Below are positions 51,959 to 60,988 of a stretch of DNA of 64,000 bases, piece after piece. Numbering within the stretch: the stretch's first letter is position 1; the number at the start of each line of letters is the position of its first letter. The DNA is taken from positions 87,414 through 151,413 of the forward strand of contig NZ_QXMH01000007.1 in the NCBI RefSeq assembly GCF_003568665.1, given 5' to 3'. A model generated the notes under the pieces. That model searched no databases and was not told the origin of the DNA. It saw nothing but the letters and a program-made list of their open reading frames with translations. The translations under genes were made by a program, and so were the position numbers. The stretch is from Chitinophaga alhagiae (GTDB lineage Bacteria; Bacteroidota; Bacteroidia; Chitinophagales; Chitinophagaceae).

Positions 51959-54900
51959 TTAGAAAGAGCAGTTTATACCCAGCGAAACCGTTACGGACGT
52001 TGGATAGTTGCCAAAGTCTACCCCGCTCATGGCATCACTTGCGTTGTAAGAGCTAACTTCCGGATCGTATCCCGAGTACTTTGTCAGGGTAAACAGATTA
52101 GTAGCGCTTGCCTGGGCGCGGAAGTTCTTTAACCCGATCCTGTCTAGCAGACCGGCCTTGACCGCGTATGCCAGGGATACCATTTTCAGCCGCAGGTATG
52201 ACCCGTCTTCCACCCAGCGCCCGGTCCTTGAATCCATCCCGAAGACCTGGGAGGCCAGCCCGGCGGCATTCCGGGTAGCGGCGTCTATATAAGCCGGCAC
52301 ATCCGTATCCTGGTTATTGATGGTCCACCTGTTCAGAATGGCTTTACTGGTAGCCTTGTAAGGCGCTTCCAGCCCTATCCTGATCTGGTTAAAGATGTTA
52401 TTGCCATACGCGCCCTGGATCAGGAAATCCAGTTCAAAATTTTTATAGCTGAGTTTATTGTGCCATCCATAGGTGAATTTTGGCTGGGAATTGCCTATCA
52501 CTTTGAGGTCATCAATATCGATCTTGCCATCATTATTTGTATCGGTGTACCTGGGATCTCCGGGCAGCTGCCCAAACTGCTGGGCGGCTTTTGCGTCAGC
52601 GGAAGACCATACGCCTTCGTACCCCCAGCCGTACATCTGGCCGAAAGGCTCCCCTACTACCAGGTACATCAGCGGGTTATTGAGATCATAGCCCCCGCTT
52701 GAAACAATGTAGGGTATCCTTTCATTATCGCCCAGCGAGATCACCTTGTTCCTGTTGAATGAGATGTTGAAACCGGTATTCCACTTCAATTCACCTGCCA
52801 GCGGGGAGCCGGACAGTTCTATCTCCAGCCCCTTGTTCTCGGTTGCCCCGGCATTGTCTATGATCACATTGTAGCCGCTGCTGGTGGCAAGCTGCCGGTA
52901 GAGCAGCAGATCGTCCGTTTTTTTCCTGTACACGTTGATGATGGCGGCAATACGGCCGTCAAACAATCCCGCGTCCAGCCCAATGTTGGTCTGCCGGGTG
53001 CTTTCCCATTTCAGGTTGGGGTTGGGCGGGTTGGTCAGGCCAAAGCCGGTATTGGTGGCAGACCCGCCGTTCCAGGGGTAGTTCAGGCCGGAAGAAACGG
53101 TAGCCAGAGACTGGTACGGGTCAATGGCCTGGTTACCGGTCAGCCCGTAGCTACCGCGTATCTTGAGCAAACTGAAAACACCCAGGTCTTTGATGAACCT
53201 TTCTTCAGAGAGTTTCCATGCCAATGAAGCTGAAGGAAAATATCCCCATTTGTTGTTGCTGCCAAACACGCTTGACCCATCCATGCGGTAACTGACCGTT
53301 AGCAGGTATTTATCTTTCAGGGAATAGTTGACCCGGCCGAGATATGATCTTAATACCCGTTTATCGCCACTTGAGCTGTTGATCACCTGTTCGGCGCTGG
53401 CAAGATTGTCCAGCCCGTTAACCGTGGATGTGAATCTGGAGGCGCTAAGGCTGGCCACGCGGAATTGACTGCTTGATTGTTCCGCCACGGCTGTAATATT
53501 GAGATGATGATCACCAAACGTTTTATCATACGTCAGGTTAGCCGAGCTCTGGTAATATTCATAGCTGGAGATTGCCTGGTGGCCCATTCCGCTTTTCCCG
53601 TCTACAGGCAGGCCTTCTTTTGTTTTTTCATTGTAGAATTTGCTGTCATTGGTATGAGACACATTGGCAAAGCCTGAAAGATTTAACTTCAAGCCACCTG
53701 GCAGATCAATATTGAAGAACAGGTTAGCATTATTGTTGGTAGACTTTACAGACGGCATCACCTCTTTGGCGCTGGCAACCGGGTTCCAGGTATCTCTCGG
53801 CCCAAAATTAGCGGGATGCCTGAAATACGAGCCATCAGCATTGTAGACCGGGTTCACCGCTCCCCATAGGGGCGCAACAATCACGGCGCCCTGCAACGTG
53901 AGGTCGTCTTCCCCGGATTCTCCGCCAAAAGCCGGAGACTGCCCTTCATCTTTGACCGCGTATAAGTTGATGCCTCCGCTCAACCACTTGTTGAATGTAA
54001 CATCCACGTTGGAACGCAGCGCATATCTTTTATATCCCGAATTGAGCAGAATACCATCCTGGTTGAGGTAGCCGCCAGACAGGAAGTATTTTACCGACTG
54101 GCTGCCCCCGCTAATGGACAACTGGTGGTTCTGAATGACCGCATCGCGGTAAATGGCCTTCTGCCAGTCTGTTCCCCCGTTCTTGTCAAAAGCGCTGATC
54201 GCCTCCTCCGTGAATACCGGCGTAGGCACATTCCCTCCCGCGTTGTCCAGCGCCCTTACAGCATTGATATTGCGGGCGTATTCCCCGGCATCCAGCAGGT
54301 CCAGCCAACGGCTGATCCGCTGCACCCCAACGCCTGCTGAATAATCAATGGACGGCTTGCCAACGCTCCCCTTCCTGGTGGTGATCAATATCACGCCATT
54401 AGCGCCTCTTGATCCATATATGGCGGTGGCGGACGCATCTTTCAGAATTTCTACGGATTGTATATCAGCGGGGTTTATCTTGCTGATGTCCCCTCCCTGT
54501 AAACCGTCAACAACCACCAGCGCATTATTGCCCCCCAAAACCGAATTGCTCCCCCTGATGCGAATAACCGTTTTTCCCCCGGGCGCGCCATCCGTATTCT
54601 GAACGGCTACCCCGGATGCCCTGCCCTGCAGCGCCTGGTCTACCCGTTTGGCAGACAATTTCTCAATGTCGTTCCCGGTCACAGTGCTGATAGCACCGGT
54701 AAGGTCGCTTCTTTTTTGCGTACCATAACCGGTCACCACCACTTCATTCAGCTTTACATTGTCAGCCACCATTGTTACGGAAACGGTGTGGGCATTGCCG
54801 ACCTTCTGTTTGTGGGCAATATACCCTACCGATGTGAAATGCAAAACCGGATCGTTTGCTGAAATGGTGATGCTGAAGTTTCCCTTTTCATCTGTCAATA

Positions 54901-55063
54901 CAAAGTTGCTGGTGCCAACCTCCGTTACAGTAACCCCCGGCATACCGGTACCGTTCTCCGAATAAACAGCGCCCGTAATTTTTTTTGCATCCTGTGCCTG
55001 TGCGGATATGCCAGGCAAAAGAAGCCATAAAACAGCAATGACTAAAAGTAGCTTTGATTTCAT
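51959..55063 (-). CDS. SusC/RagA family TonB-linked outer membrane protein (pair 3)
   Basis: 1034 residues from the ATG at 55061-55063; the frame extends to 55189 without a signal. The signal peptide (VIAVLWLLLPGISAQAQ) is followed by the regulatory-like domain (KKITGAVYSENGTGMPGVTV), EVVVTGYGTQKRSDLTGAI, the plug with VQSVEILKDASATAIYGSRG-type signature, and the barrel ending in Phe. It leads the eight-gene locus that ends with GH27. The 285 bases upstream separate it from the RraA gene and contain no clear promoter box, so read-through from the RidA operon is possible. Confidence 0.95.
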   Translation of the reverse strand: MKSKLLLVIAVLWLLLPGISAQAQDAKKITGAVYSENGTGMPGVTVTEVGTSNFVLTDEKGNFSITISANDPVLHFTSVGYIAHKQKVGNAHTVSVTMVADNVKLNEVVVTGYGTQKRSDLTGAISTVTGNDIEKLSAKRVDQALQGRASGVAVQNTDGAPGGKTVIRIRGSNSVLGGNNALVVVDGLQGGDISKINPADIQSVEILKDASATAIYGSRGANGVILITTRKGSVGKPSIDYSAGVGVQRISRWLDLLDAGEYARNINAVRALDNAGGNVPTPVFTEEAISAFDKNGGTDWQKAIYRDAVIQNHQLSISGGSQSVKYFLSGGYLNQDGILLNSGYKRYALRSNVDVTFNKWLSGGINLYAVKDEGQSPAFGGESGEDDLTLQGAVIVAPLWGAVNPVYNADGSYFRHPANFGPRDTWNPVASAKEVMPSVKSTNNNANLFFNIDLPGGLKLNLSGFANVSHTNDSKFYNEKTKEGLPVDGKSGMGHQAISSYEYYQSSANLTYDKTFGDHHLNITAVAEQSSSQFRVASLSASRFTSTVNGLDNLASAEQVINSSSGDKRVLRSYLGRVNYSLKDKYLLTVSYRMDGSSVFGSNNKWGYFPSASLAWKLSEERFIKDLGVFSLLKIRGSYGLTGNQAIDPYQSLATVSSGLNYPWNGGSATNTGFGLTNPPNPNLKWESTRQTNIGLDAGLFDGRIAAIINVYRKKTDDLLLYRQLATSSGYNVIIDNAGATENKGLEIELSGSPLAGELKWNTGFNISFNRNKVISLGDNERIPYIVSSGGYDLNNPLMYLVVGEPFGQMYGWGYEGVWSSADAKAAQQFGQLPGDPRYTDTNNDGKIDIDDLKVIGNSQPKFTYGWHNKLSYKNFELDFLIQGAYGNNIFNQIRIGLEAPYKATSKAILNRWTINNQDTDVPAYIDAATRNAAGLASQVFGMDSRTGRWVEDGSYLRLKMVSLAYAVKAGLLDRIGLKNFRAQASATNLFTLTKYSGYDPEVSSYNASDAMSGVDFGNYPTSVTVSLGINCSF

Positions 55064-55136
55064 GTCCTTAATTTTAATGTGTTGCGCTATTAGGCAGACG
55101 CCCCGGCAATATTCCGGACGCGCGTGGAAGTTTCGG

Positions 55137-55171
55137 GAAGATGGCATGCGGATCACGGACCCGTCATCTTC
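55137..55171. promoter_or_regulatory. Inverted repeat upstream of SusC pair 3
   Basis: GAAGATG (55137-55143) and CATCTTC (55165-55171) around a 21-base loop, 74 bases upstream of the SusC start. It may be a leader structure or operator; weak evidence. Confidence 0.3.
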
Positions 55172-55278
55172 ACCAAAACCGGATAGCATTAAAAATTGTT
55201 CTGATTACCTGCTTTTCGTATCCAACTCAATATATACGACGTAGAATTTCACGAGATCTGTTCTCATTTTCTTGGTAG

Positions 55279-55300
55279 CTGGGCCTTTGAGACGGCCCAG
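55279..55300. terminator. Hairpin after the RraA gene, with an IS-end-like sequence
   Basis: CTGGGCC (55279-55285) pairs with GGCCCAG (55294-55300), 48 bases beyond the RraA stop. The sequence CTTTGAGACGGCCC resembles the CTTTTGAGACAGCCC end of the element at 34390-34499, so it may be a decayed transposon end as well as a terminator. Confidence 0.4.
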
Positions 55301-55348
55301 TTCAGTTTTTCGCGGCACAACACATGTTAGCAAAGGCTATGATCCATG

Positions 55349-56017
55349 CTATAAGGATTTATACTTATCATATACGGCCTTCAGGGAGTTTCCCTGTAAA
55401 AGCTCTTTCCTGGAAAGGTTCTCACGATTTGCTTTATCTTTTGCTTTTGCCATTACTTCATTTTCTATTGCCCGGGGTATGGTAACAACACCGTCGAAAT
55501 CGGCGTATATGATATCTCCCGGGTGTACCAGTACGTCCCCGCAACGAACAGGAACATCGTAACCTGTTACAATAGCCCGCCCTTTTGAATCCAGCGGCCG
55601 TATACCACTGTAATAAACAGGAAACCCCATTTCGATGATCCTGACACAATCCCGTATCTGGCTGTCACACACGCACCCGGCAGCGCCATTTTTCATTGCA
55701 ACGGTAGACATCAGTTCTCCCCACGGGGCATTGGTGCCGCCGGCGTCAGTGGAATGAACGATCACATCATTGTTCCGAAGTGAATCCATGGCCTCAATTT
55801 CCAGGCCGTAAGGGTCTTCCGCAACATGATCAATATCCGTCCAGCGAAACGTTCTTGCCCTGCCTATAAATCCGCAGTTCCTGATATCCGGAAGAAGCGG
55901 GCGCAGCCGCTGATGCATTGCCTGTTGCCGGTACCCCAATTCGTCCAGGATGTCGCAAACCACGGCTACATAGAGATGGTCCCGGATGAAACCGAATAAA
56001 TGTTCGTCTCCTTGCAT
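55349..56017 (-). CDS. RraA family protein (possible oxaloacetate decarboxylase/aldolase)
   Basis: 222 residues. Family landmarks: VAVVCDILDELGYR, GRARTFRW, GELMSTVAMKNGAAGCVCDSQIRD (metal and substrate loop with the conserved DSxxRD), FPVYYSGIRPLDSKGRA, and VRCGDVLVHPGDIIYADFDGVVTIP. Besides the RNase E inhibitor RraA the family contains 4-hydroxy-4-methyl-2-oxoglutarate aldolases and oxaloacetate decarboxylases; a metabolic role is more likely here because Bacteroidota lack the classical partner and because it sits in a catabolic operon with RidA and a dehydrogenase. It starts 62 bases after the dehydrogenase gene. Confidence 0.9.
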   Translation of the reverse strand: MQGDEHLFGFIRDHLYVAVVCDILDELGYRQQAMHQRLRPLLPDIRNCGFIGRARTFRWTDIDHVAEDPYGLEIEAMDSLRNNDVIVHSTDAGGTNAPWGELMSTVAMKNGAAGCVCDSQIRDCVRIIEMGFPVYYSGIRPLDSKGRAIVTGYDVPVRCGDVLVHPGDIIYADFDGVVTIPRAIENEVMAKAKDKANRENLSRKELLQGNSLKAVYDKYKSL

Positions 56018-56079
56018 TTGTATTGTTTGTATATTAAAGTATTGCGGTCATTGAACGGTGTAAAGCAACACAGTACCTG

Positions 56080-57042
56080 TTACACCTCATCTCCGGCGTG
56101 CTGGGGGTACTTCTCCGACAATTGCCTGATCTCGCTGGAAAACCGGACAAAAAGTTCTTCCCACTGCTTTGCGGACCGTTGGGTATAAGGATAAAAACCG
56201 CTGGCGTTACTCACTCCTTTTGCGCCCGAGCTGACCAGCTCTTTTATAAAAGCGGGAGCATCCACAGCGTTATTCAGTTCGGGAAACAGTTCCTCCATCA
56301 CCGAAAGGTAAGCGGGAATGCCCGTCAGGTCCATATACCGGAAGGGCCCGGCAAATGTGATCCAGGAGCCCAGGTCGTTCCTGCAAGCCCTGTCAATATC
56401 TTCGTAAGTAGCATAGCCGTTCTCTACCAGATAAAAAGACTCCCGCATCAGGGCATACATCAGCCGGTTGCTGATGAACCCCCTGATATCCTTCTTCACC
56501 AAAGAAGGTTCCTTACCCCAGCTCTCCGCAAGCACCATCATCCTTTCAGCATGATGAGGCGCGGTTTTGTTTCCACAGATAATTTCCATGAACCGCCCGA
56601 TATGAGCGGGCTCTCCCCAATGTATCCCCAGGAGGCGCTCCGGGTTCCTCATCCCCTCCTGAAGCAGGGATATAGGTATGGCCGAGGTGTTGGTACCGAT
56701 AATAGCGGTGTTGGGAATTGCGCCTTCCAGCTGCCTGAAAAGCTCCGCTTTTTTTGCCGCCGATTCTGAAATTGACTCAATGATGAGATGATGTTTTCCA
56801 AGCATGGAAATATCGTTCGTGATGATAAGCCTTTCCATGGCGGAGCCCGCATCTTCCCCAAAGGAGGTGCCTTTCTTTACCTGGCCAAGGAAATCCGAGA
56901 TACGCCTGCGGGCCGCGGCACCTTCGTCTATCCGTTGTACAAGGCCGGTTACGGCGTGCCCGGCCATAAGCAGGCAGGTGGCTATGCTGCTGCCCATTAA
57001 CCCAAGCCCCGCTACCCCGATGGGCATCCTTTGAGCTGTCAT
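56080..57042 (-). CDS. 3-hydroxyacyl-CoA dehydrogenase family protein
   Basis: 320 residues. An N-terminal Rossmann fold with the NAD motif GVAGLGLMGSSIATCLL, then IIGTNTSAIPISLLQEGMRNPERLLGIHW, the His and Glu/Asn of the active site region, and a C-terminal helical domain (FISNRLMYALMRESFYLVENG). The absence of a hydratase domain and the small size point to the branch that includes L-carnitine dehydrogenase and L-gulonate 3-dehydrogenase, which oxidise small hydroxy acids rather than CoA esters. It overlaps the RidA gene by four bases. Confidence 0.9.
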   Translation of the reverse strand: MTAQRMPIGVAGLGLMGSSIATCLLMAGHAVTGLVQRIDEGAAARRRISDFLGQVKKGTSFGEDAGSAMERLIITNDISMLGKHHLIIESISESAAKKAELFRQLEGAIPNTAIIGTNTSAIPISLLQEGMRNPERLLGIHWGEPAHIGRFMEIICGNKTAPHHAERMMVLAESWGKEPSLVKKDIRGFISNRLMYALMRESFYLVENGYATYEDIDRACRNDLGSWITFAGPFRYMDLTGIPAYLSVMEELFPELNNAVDAPAFIKELVSSGAKGVSNASGFYPYTQRSAKQWEELFVRFSSEIRQLSEKYPQHAGDEV

Positions 57043-57431
57043 TTCGCTTTAATTTTAGCTATTGCGTCAATTTCTATTTTTATACCGTCTGAAAGAACAG
57101 ACTGTACAGTTGTGCGCGCCGGTTTAACAGCGCTGAAAAAAGAAGCATATGCAACATCATACCGGTCAAAATCCACAATGTCTGACAAATGAACTGTGCA
57201 TTTCACGATATCTTCCATGCGGCCGCCGGCTTCTTCTACGATCTTTTTGATATTGTTCAGGGTGGCAGCGGTCTCTTCTTCGATGCTGCCCCGTAAAATT
57301 CCGCCGGTGGAGAGGTCTACTGGCCCCTGCCCGCTGACAAACAGCCATCCATCAATGAGCAGGCCTGCGGAATAGGCGCCGGTACTAACTTTCTTGGCCG
57401 GGTGAAAAATTTCCTGGATCATCAGCGACAT
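57039..57431 (-). CDS. RidA family protein (enamine/imine deaminase)
   Basis: 130 residues, a typical trimeric RidA (YjgF/UK114) subunit: GAYSAGLLIDGWLFVSGQGPVDLSTG, EEETAATLNNIKKIVEEAGG, and KPARTTVQSVLSDGIKIEIDAIA, where the Arg binds the substrate carboxylate. RidA hydrolyses reactive enamines or imines made by PLP enzymes to keto acids. First gene of the RidA/dehydrogenase/RraA operon. A TATCTTTG box lies 46 bases upstream and the shared 17-bp motif 96 bases upstream. Confidence 0.93.
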   Translation of the reverse strand: MSLMIQEIFHPAKKVSTGAYSAGLLIDGWLFVSGQGPVDLSTGGILRGSIEEETAATLNNIKKIVEEAGGRMEDIVKCTVHLSDIVDFDRYDVAYASFFSAVKPARTTVQSVLSDGIKIEIDAIAKIKAK

Positions 57432-57476
57432 ACGATTTGGAAAAAGAATTTTCTGAATAAGTATTTATAATGAACT

Positions 57477-57484
57477 CAAAGATA
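57477..57484 (-). promoter_or_regulatory. Promoter -7 box of the RidA operon
   Basis: On the minus strand TATCTTTG fits TAnnTTTG exactly; transcription would start near 57470, about 39 bases before the RidA ATG. GGAATT occurs 25 bases upstream, as in the transporter promoter. Confidence 0.65.
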
Positions 57485-57526
57485 GACCCCCTCCTGCAGT
57501 TATAATTCCCATTTTGCTAAATTTAA

Positions 57527-57543
57527 GTATACTTTTTTAACAG
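57527..57543 (-). promoter_or_regulatory. Shared 17-bp upstream motif, copy 1
   Basis: CTGTTAAAAAAGTATAC on the minus strand, identical to 62009-62025. It ends 42 bases upstream of the TATCTTTG box. Probable binding site of the AraC regulator encoded at 57768-58640. Confidence 0.7.
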
Positions 57544-57767
57544 GTACCCAAACGCGATGTTTGCCTTTTAATGGCACTGCACAGCCCGCAATGGCGCGGC
57601 GGCCGGCGCTATCTTTATGATTATTTAACAAGGAAATATTCAATTGGAACCCGAGATAAACGATTTAATATAGTCGAATATCGATAATATTGCAGATGCA
57701 ATGAAGGGAAATGGCGGCAACCCACAGGCCGCGCCGGCGCTTTGATGAAGTTTAAATTATCATAACT

Positions 57768-58640
57768 ATGAAGGCAAAACTGTTCTCCATACCCTTTTCA
57801 TCAGAAAGCTCTTTTTTATATAAAAAGATGGAGCGCAACTGCATTGATGATCCCTGGCATTTCCACAAAGAATACGAATTGATCCTCGTTGAAAAATGTA
57901 CAGGAACAAAATTCATCGGGGATAGTGTTTCTCATTTTGATGCAGGCGACTTGACTTTTATTGGATCGGATATTCCGCACCTTTTCAGGAATGAAAAAGA
58001 ATACTATCTGAAAGCCGCAAAAAAGAGGGTGGAGATCATCTATATTCATTTCACCAGGAACTTCCTGGGCGATCTGTTTTTTGAGGTACCGGAAATGAAA
58101 AGTGTTAAAAAATTTCTCGAAAGGCCGGCCCTCGCCATGAATATTGATGGCGGCACAAGGGAATACGTTTCACTGCAGCTTCACAAAATGAGCAAACAGT
58201 CTCCCAAGCAGCGTTTGCTGACCCTGTTGGCCATTCTTATGAACATATCCGCCAGCAAAGACCTGAAGCCGCTCCTTTCGGACGGGTTTGTAGCTAATAA
58301 TAACGGGGACTCGGACAAGATCAATTTTGCCCTCGAATATATTGCCAATAAATACACCGAGGAAATATATATTCAAGAGGTGGCCTCGAAGCTGAATATG
58401 AGCGTAGCTTCTTTTTCAAGATACTTCAGGAATTACACGCGAAAAACATTTTCAGCTTATGTAACGGAAATACGGATAAGACATGCCTGCAAGCTGTTGA
58501 TGGAAAATAATTACAGGATATCCGAGATATGCTATATGAGCGGGTTTGAGAACTTGTCAAATTTCTACCGGCACTTCAAAAGAGTGATGTGTACCAATCC
58601 CAAAGATTACCGGGACAATTTTCTCAGTAATGTGTTGTAA
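57768..58640 (+). CDS. AraC family transcriptional regulator with cupin domain
   Basis: 290 residues. The N-terminal cupin-like part has DDPWHFHKEYELILVEKCTG and HFDAGDLTFIGSDIPHLFRN, the usual HxH...E ligand pocket of AraC-type sensors. The C-terminal double helix-turn-helix is YIQEVASKLNMSVASFSRYF and ISEICYMSGFENLSNFYRHF. It lies between two operons that share the same upstream 17-bp motif, and is the natural candidate to activate both. The gene is more AT-rich than those in the left half of the window. Confidence 0.94.
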   Translation: MKAKLFSIPFSSESSFLYKKMERNCIDDPWHFHKEYELILVEKCTGTKFIGDSVSHFDAGDLTFIGSDIPHLFRNEKEYYLKAAKKRVEIIYIHFTRNFLGDLFFEVPEMKSVKKFLERPALAMNIDGGTREYVSLQLHKMSKQSPKQRLLTLLAILMNISASKDLKPLLSDGFVANNNGDSDKINFALEYIANKYTEEIYIQEVASKLNMSVASFSRYFRNYTRKTFSAYVTEIRIRHACKLLMENNYRISEICYMSGFENLSNFYRHFKRVMCTNPKDYRDNFLSNVL

Positions 58641-58679
58641 GCCCCCGGGAGCAGCTCCCTGTTGGTGGGCGGCACGGCA

Positions 58680-59822
58680 TTATACCCATGCCTTCTGAAT
58701 GAACCTGACCAGATTCCCGCTTGCAATATTCTCAACATCTTCCGCTGAATAACCTTTATTTTTCAGCAGCGCCAGCAGCATCTGCAGGTCGGCAATTGTA
58801 TCAAGGTCGCCGGGGCATTGCTCTTTCCCAAATTCTCCGTCCAGATCAGTACCAATGGCCGCGTGCAGGGAATTACCGGCAAGCTGGCAAATATGGTCGA
58901 TGTGATCGGCCACATGCCGGAGGGTTACCCCGGCAGATTGAGGCGTGCTGCTGCCAACCTCCCATCCGGGAACCAGCATCCACGCATCAAATGCGGCGCC
59001 GACTACGCCGCCCCGTTCAATCAGCGCCTTTATCTGGTCATCTGAGAACTGCCTGTTGCCCGGCACCAGTGAACGGCAGTTATTGTGGCTTGCCCAAACC
59101 GGGCCGTGGAACAGGTCAAGCCCTTCCCAAAAACATTGGTCGTTGAGGTGGGTAACATCAAGAATAATATTCAGTTTTTCCATTTCCTTCAACAACTCCC
59201 GCCCCTTGGGGCTCAAGCCGCCGTTTGAGCCTGTTCCGCGCGGAAATTTATCTTTACGTATCGGAACCGGCAATATCGCATCTTCATCCGCATCGGTACC
59301 AAACGCATATACGCCCGGCCCGTAATGAGCTGGCCCTATTGCGCGCAAGCCTTGTGCATAAGCCTTCTCCAGGTATTTCATGTTGATGATCGAATCCGCG
59401 CCTTCCAGGCTGAGGATGTAGCCAACGGGCAATTGTTCCGTCTCAGGCGCTTCCTCCCACAATTGCAGGTGTTCCTGGAACCCGTTGATATCCCTGATCT
59501 GCACCATTTCGCCTTTTTCTTCCATTGCCCTGTACCAGCTTAGCTGCCCCTGGGTTTGCGCCCAGGCCTGCTCCTGAGAATGCCATCCGGGAAGGTGATT
59601 GTCTGGCGCTACGTACCGGGCTATCATGGTGGCAACACATATCCCTACCCGGCCTTTTCTCATTTCCGGCAGCGAAACCGTTCCGTTCCCCCTGTCAGGC
59701 TTATCTATCAACCCTTCCTCTCTTTCACGGATATTCCGGACCGGCTGCGTAAGGTCCCGGTTAAATTCAAGAGCGTTCATGCTCAAATCCAAATGTGCAT
59801 CGAATATTAGCTTTGACATCAT
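58680..59822 (-). CDS. Membrane dipeptidase, peptidase family M19
   Basis: 380 residues (or 379 from the second ATG). The zinc ligands are visible: FDAHLDLS (His10 and Asp12), SLEGADSI (bridging Glu), then DVTHLNDQCFW and WASHNNCRSL with the further His residues, and IGTDLDGEFG. Related enzymes (renal dipeptidase) cleave dipeptides and uniquely accept a D-amino acid at the C-terminal position. No signal peptide is seen, so cleavage would be cytoplasmic. Last gene of the transporter / D-TA / dipeptidase operon, 26 bases after the PLP enzyme. Confidence 0.93.
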   Translation of the reverse strand: MMSKLIFDAHLDLSMNALEFNRDLTQPVRNIREREEGLIDKPDRGNGTVSLPEMRKGRVGICVATMIARYVAPDNHLPGWHSQEQAWAQTQGQLSWYRAMEEKGEMVQIRDINGFQEHLQLWEEAPETEQLPVGYILSLEGADSIINMKYLEKAYAQGLRAIGPAHYGPGVYAFGTDADEDAILPVPIRKDKFPRGTGSNGGLSPKGRELLKEMEKLNIILDVTHLNDQCFWEGLDLFHGPVWASHNNCRSLVPGNRQFSDDQIKALIERGGVVGAAFDAWMLVPGWEVGSSTPQSAGVTLRHVADHIDHICQLAGNSLHAAIGTDLDGEFGKEQCPGDLDTIADLQMLLALLKNKGYSAEDVENIASGNLVRFIQKAWV

Positions 59823-59848
59823 AGAACAATTAGTGCTTTAAATGGCAT

Positions 59849-60979
59849 TCAAATAGTTACAATCCTGTTTCTGGCTTCCACCTCCCACTGGCAAACAATT
59901 TCCTTATGGAGAACAACCTGCGTTCTCTCATATAGTGAAACGGTGGGGCAAATATGGAATGGCACCGCGTAGAGAACATCCCCTACCTTCAACGCGGCCC
60001 AATCATCGTTCCCCACTTTAACAACCAGGTGCTCCTCATCCTGCGAAAGGACCGTATAGTTATTAAGATTCAAAAAGAAAACCCTTTTATCAATGGTATT
60101 TTCTGATGATACGGATTTATAACCAAGATCAGTGGTCACCGTTCCTTCCCGGGGTTTTGAGATAATGCGCGTGAGCAATACGGCCGCATGCAGGAACGGC
60201 ATATCCGGCAATAACAGCTTATAGCCCATATCCCACAGCAAAGGAGTACCGGGGCTGCATAAAACCGGGCCCCGGCGGGCATGGAACGGAAAGGTAGGGC
60301 TGCCGCCGGCCACTATCTCCGGTGCGGACATCCCTGCTTCCATGATCTTCTCTACCGCATTCTCAACGGGAACAAACGCTTCGTTGCAATGCGCTTCCCT
60401 TTCCCACCATGCTGTGTCAACAATATGCCCGTCATACACATGAAGGCCCAGAACGCGGATGTTGGAAAGACAGGTCAGGCTCTGGTAAAGTGCTGCCACA
60501 TCCCCATCCACCGGAAATCCCGTTCTGTGCATGCCATTATCTATGTCCAGGTACACATTTGCGGTCAACCCATTTCTTTTTGACAGATCATTCAACATCC
60601 GGGCGCTCTGCAGATTATCCACCAGGGAGGCAAACTGAATGCTGTTGAACCTTTCAGATAACCGGAGCAACCGGGCGGCTTTTTCCTCATTGAGCTGATA
60701 CGCCAGCAGTACCCGGTCCACGCCTGTTTGCGCCAGCATTTCGGCTTCCGGGATGGTGGCGCATTTAAAGTTCCGGATACCCTTTTCCAGTTGCATTTTA
60801 ACCAGAAAAGACATCTTGTGCGTTTTAACATGCGGCACAAGCCTCCCCGGGTTGCCGGCAATGGAGATCATGCTGACAATGTTGGAAGCGATGCGGTCAG
60901 GATACAACAGCAAAGCCGGCGAATCGGTACTCCCCGGGTCTTTTAGCGAATACCATGAATGCTGTGGCATACTTTGCAT
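59849..60979 (-). CDS. D-threonine aldolase-like PLP enzyme (fold type III)
   Basis: 376 residues. The alanine-racemase-like barrel starts with DSPALLLYPDRIASNI; the Schiff-base lysine is Lys52 in VPHVKTHK, and VLLAYQLNEEKAARLL and VYLDIDNGMHRTGF line the cofactor site. The C-terminal beta domain ends with CPTVSLYERTQVVL (His and Cys at the expected metal site are visible as PFHICPT). This family holds D-threonine aldolase, D-serine dehydratase and D-3-hydroxyaspartate dehydratase. The substrate is therefore probably a D- or beta-hydroxy amino acid. It starts nine bases after the transporter gene. Confidence 0.92.
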   Translation of the reverse strand: MQSMPQHSWYSLKDPGSTDSPALLLYPDRIASNIVSMISIAGNPGRLVPHVKTHKMSFLVKMQLEKGIRNFKCATIPEAEMLAQTGVDRVLLAYQLNEEKAARLLRLSERFNSIQFASLVDNLQSARMLNDLSKRNGLTANVYLDIDNGMHRTGFPVDGDVAALYQSLTCLSNIRVLGLHVYDGHIVDTAWWEREAHCNEAFVPVENAVEKIMEAGMSAPEIVAGGSPTFPFHARRGPVLCSPGTPLLWDMGYKLLLPDMPFLHAAVLLTRIISKPREGTVTTDLGYKSVSSENTIDKRVFFLNLNNYTVLSQDEEHLVVKVGNDDWAALKVGDVLYAVPFHICPTVSLYERTQVVLHKEIVCQWEVEARNRIVTI

Positions 60980-60988
60980 TTAGTCTGT

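Larger units (their letters stand above)
57432..57767. promoter_or_regulatory. Divergent region between RidA operon and AraC gene
   Basis: 336 bases without a gene. The left half contains the RidA promoter box and the shared 17-bp motif. The right half holds TAATATTG at 57685-57692, one base from TAnnTTTG, a possible promoter for the AraC gene. Nothing else is evident. Confidence 0.5.
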
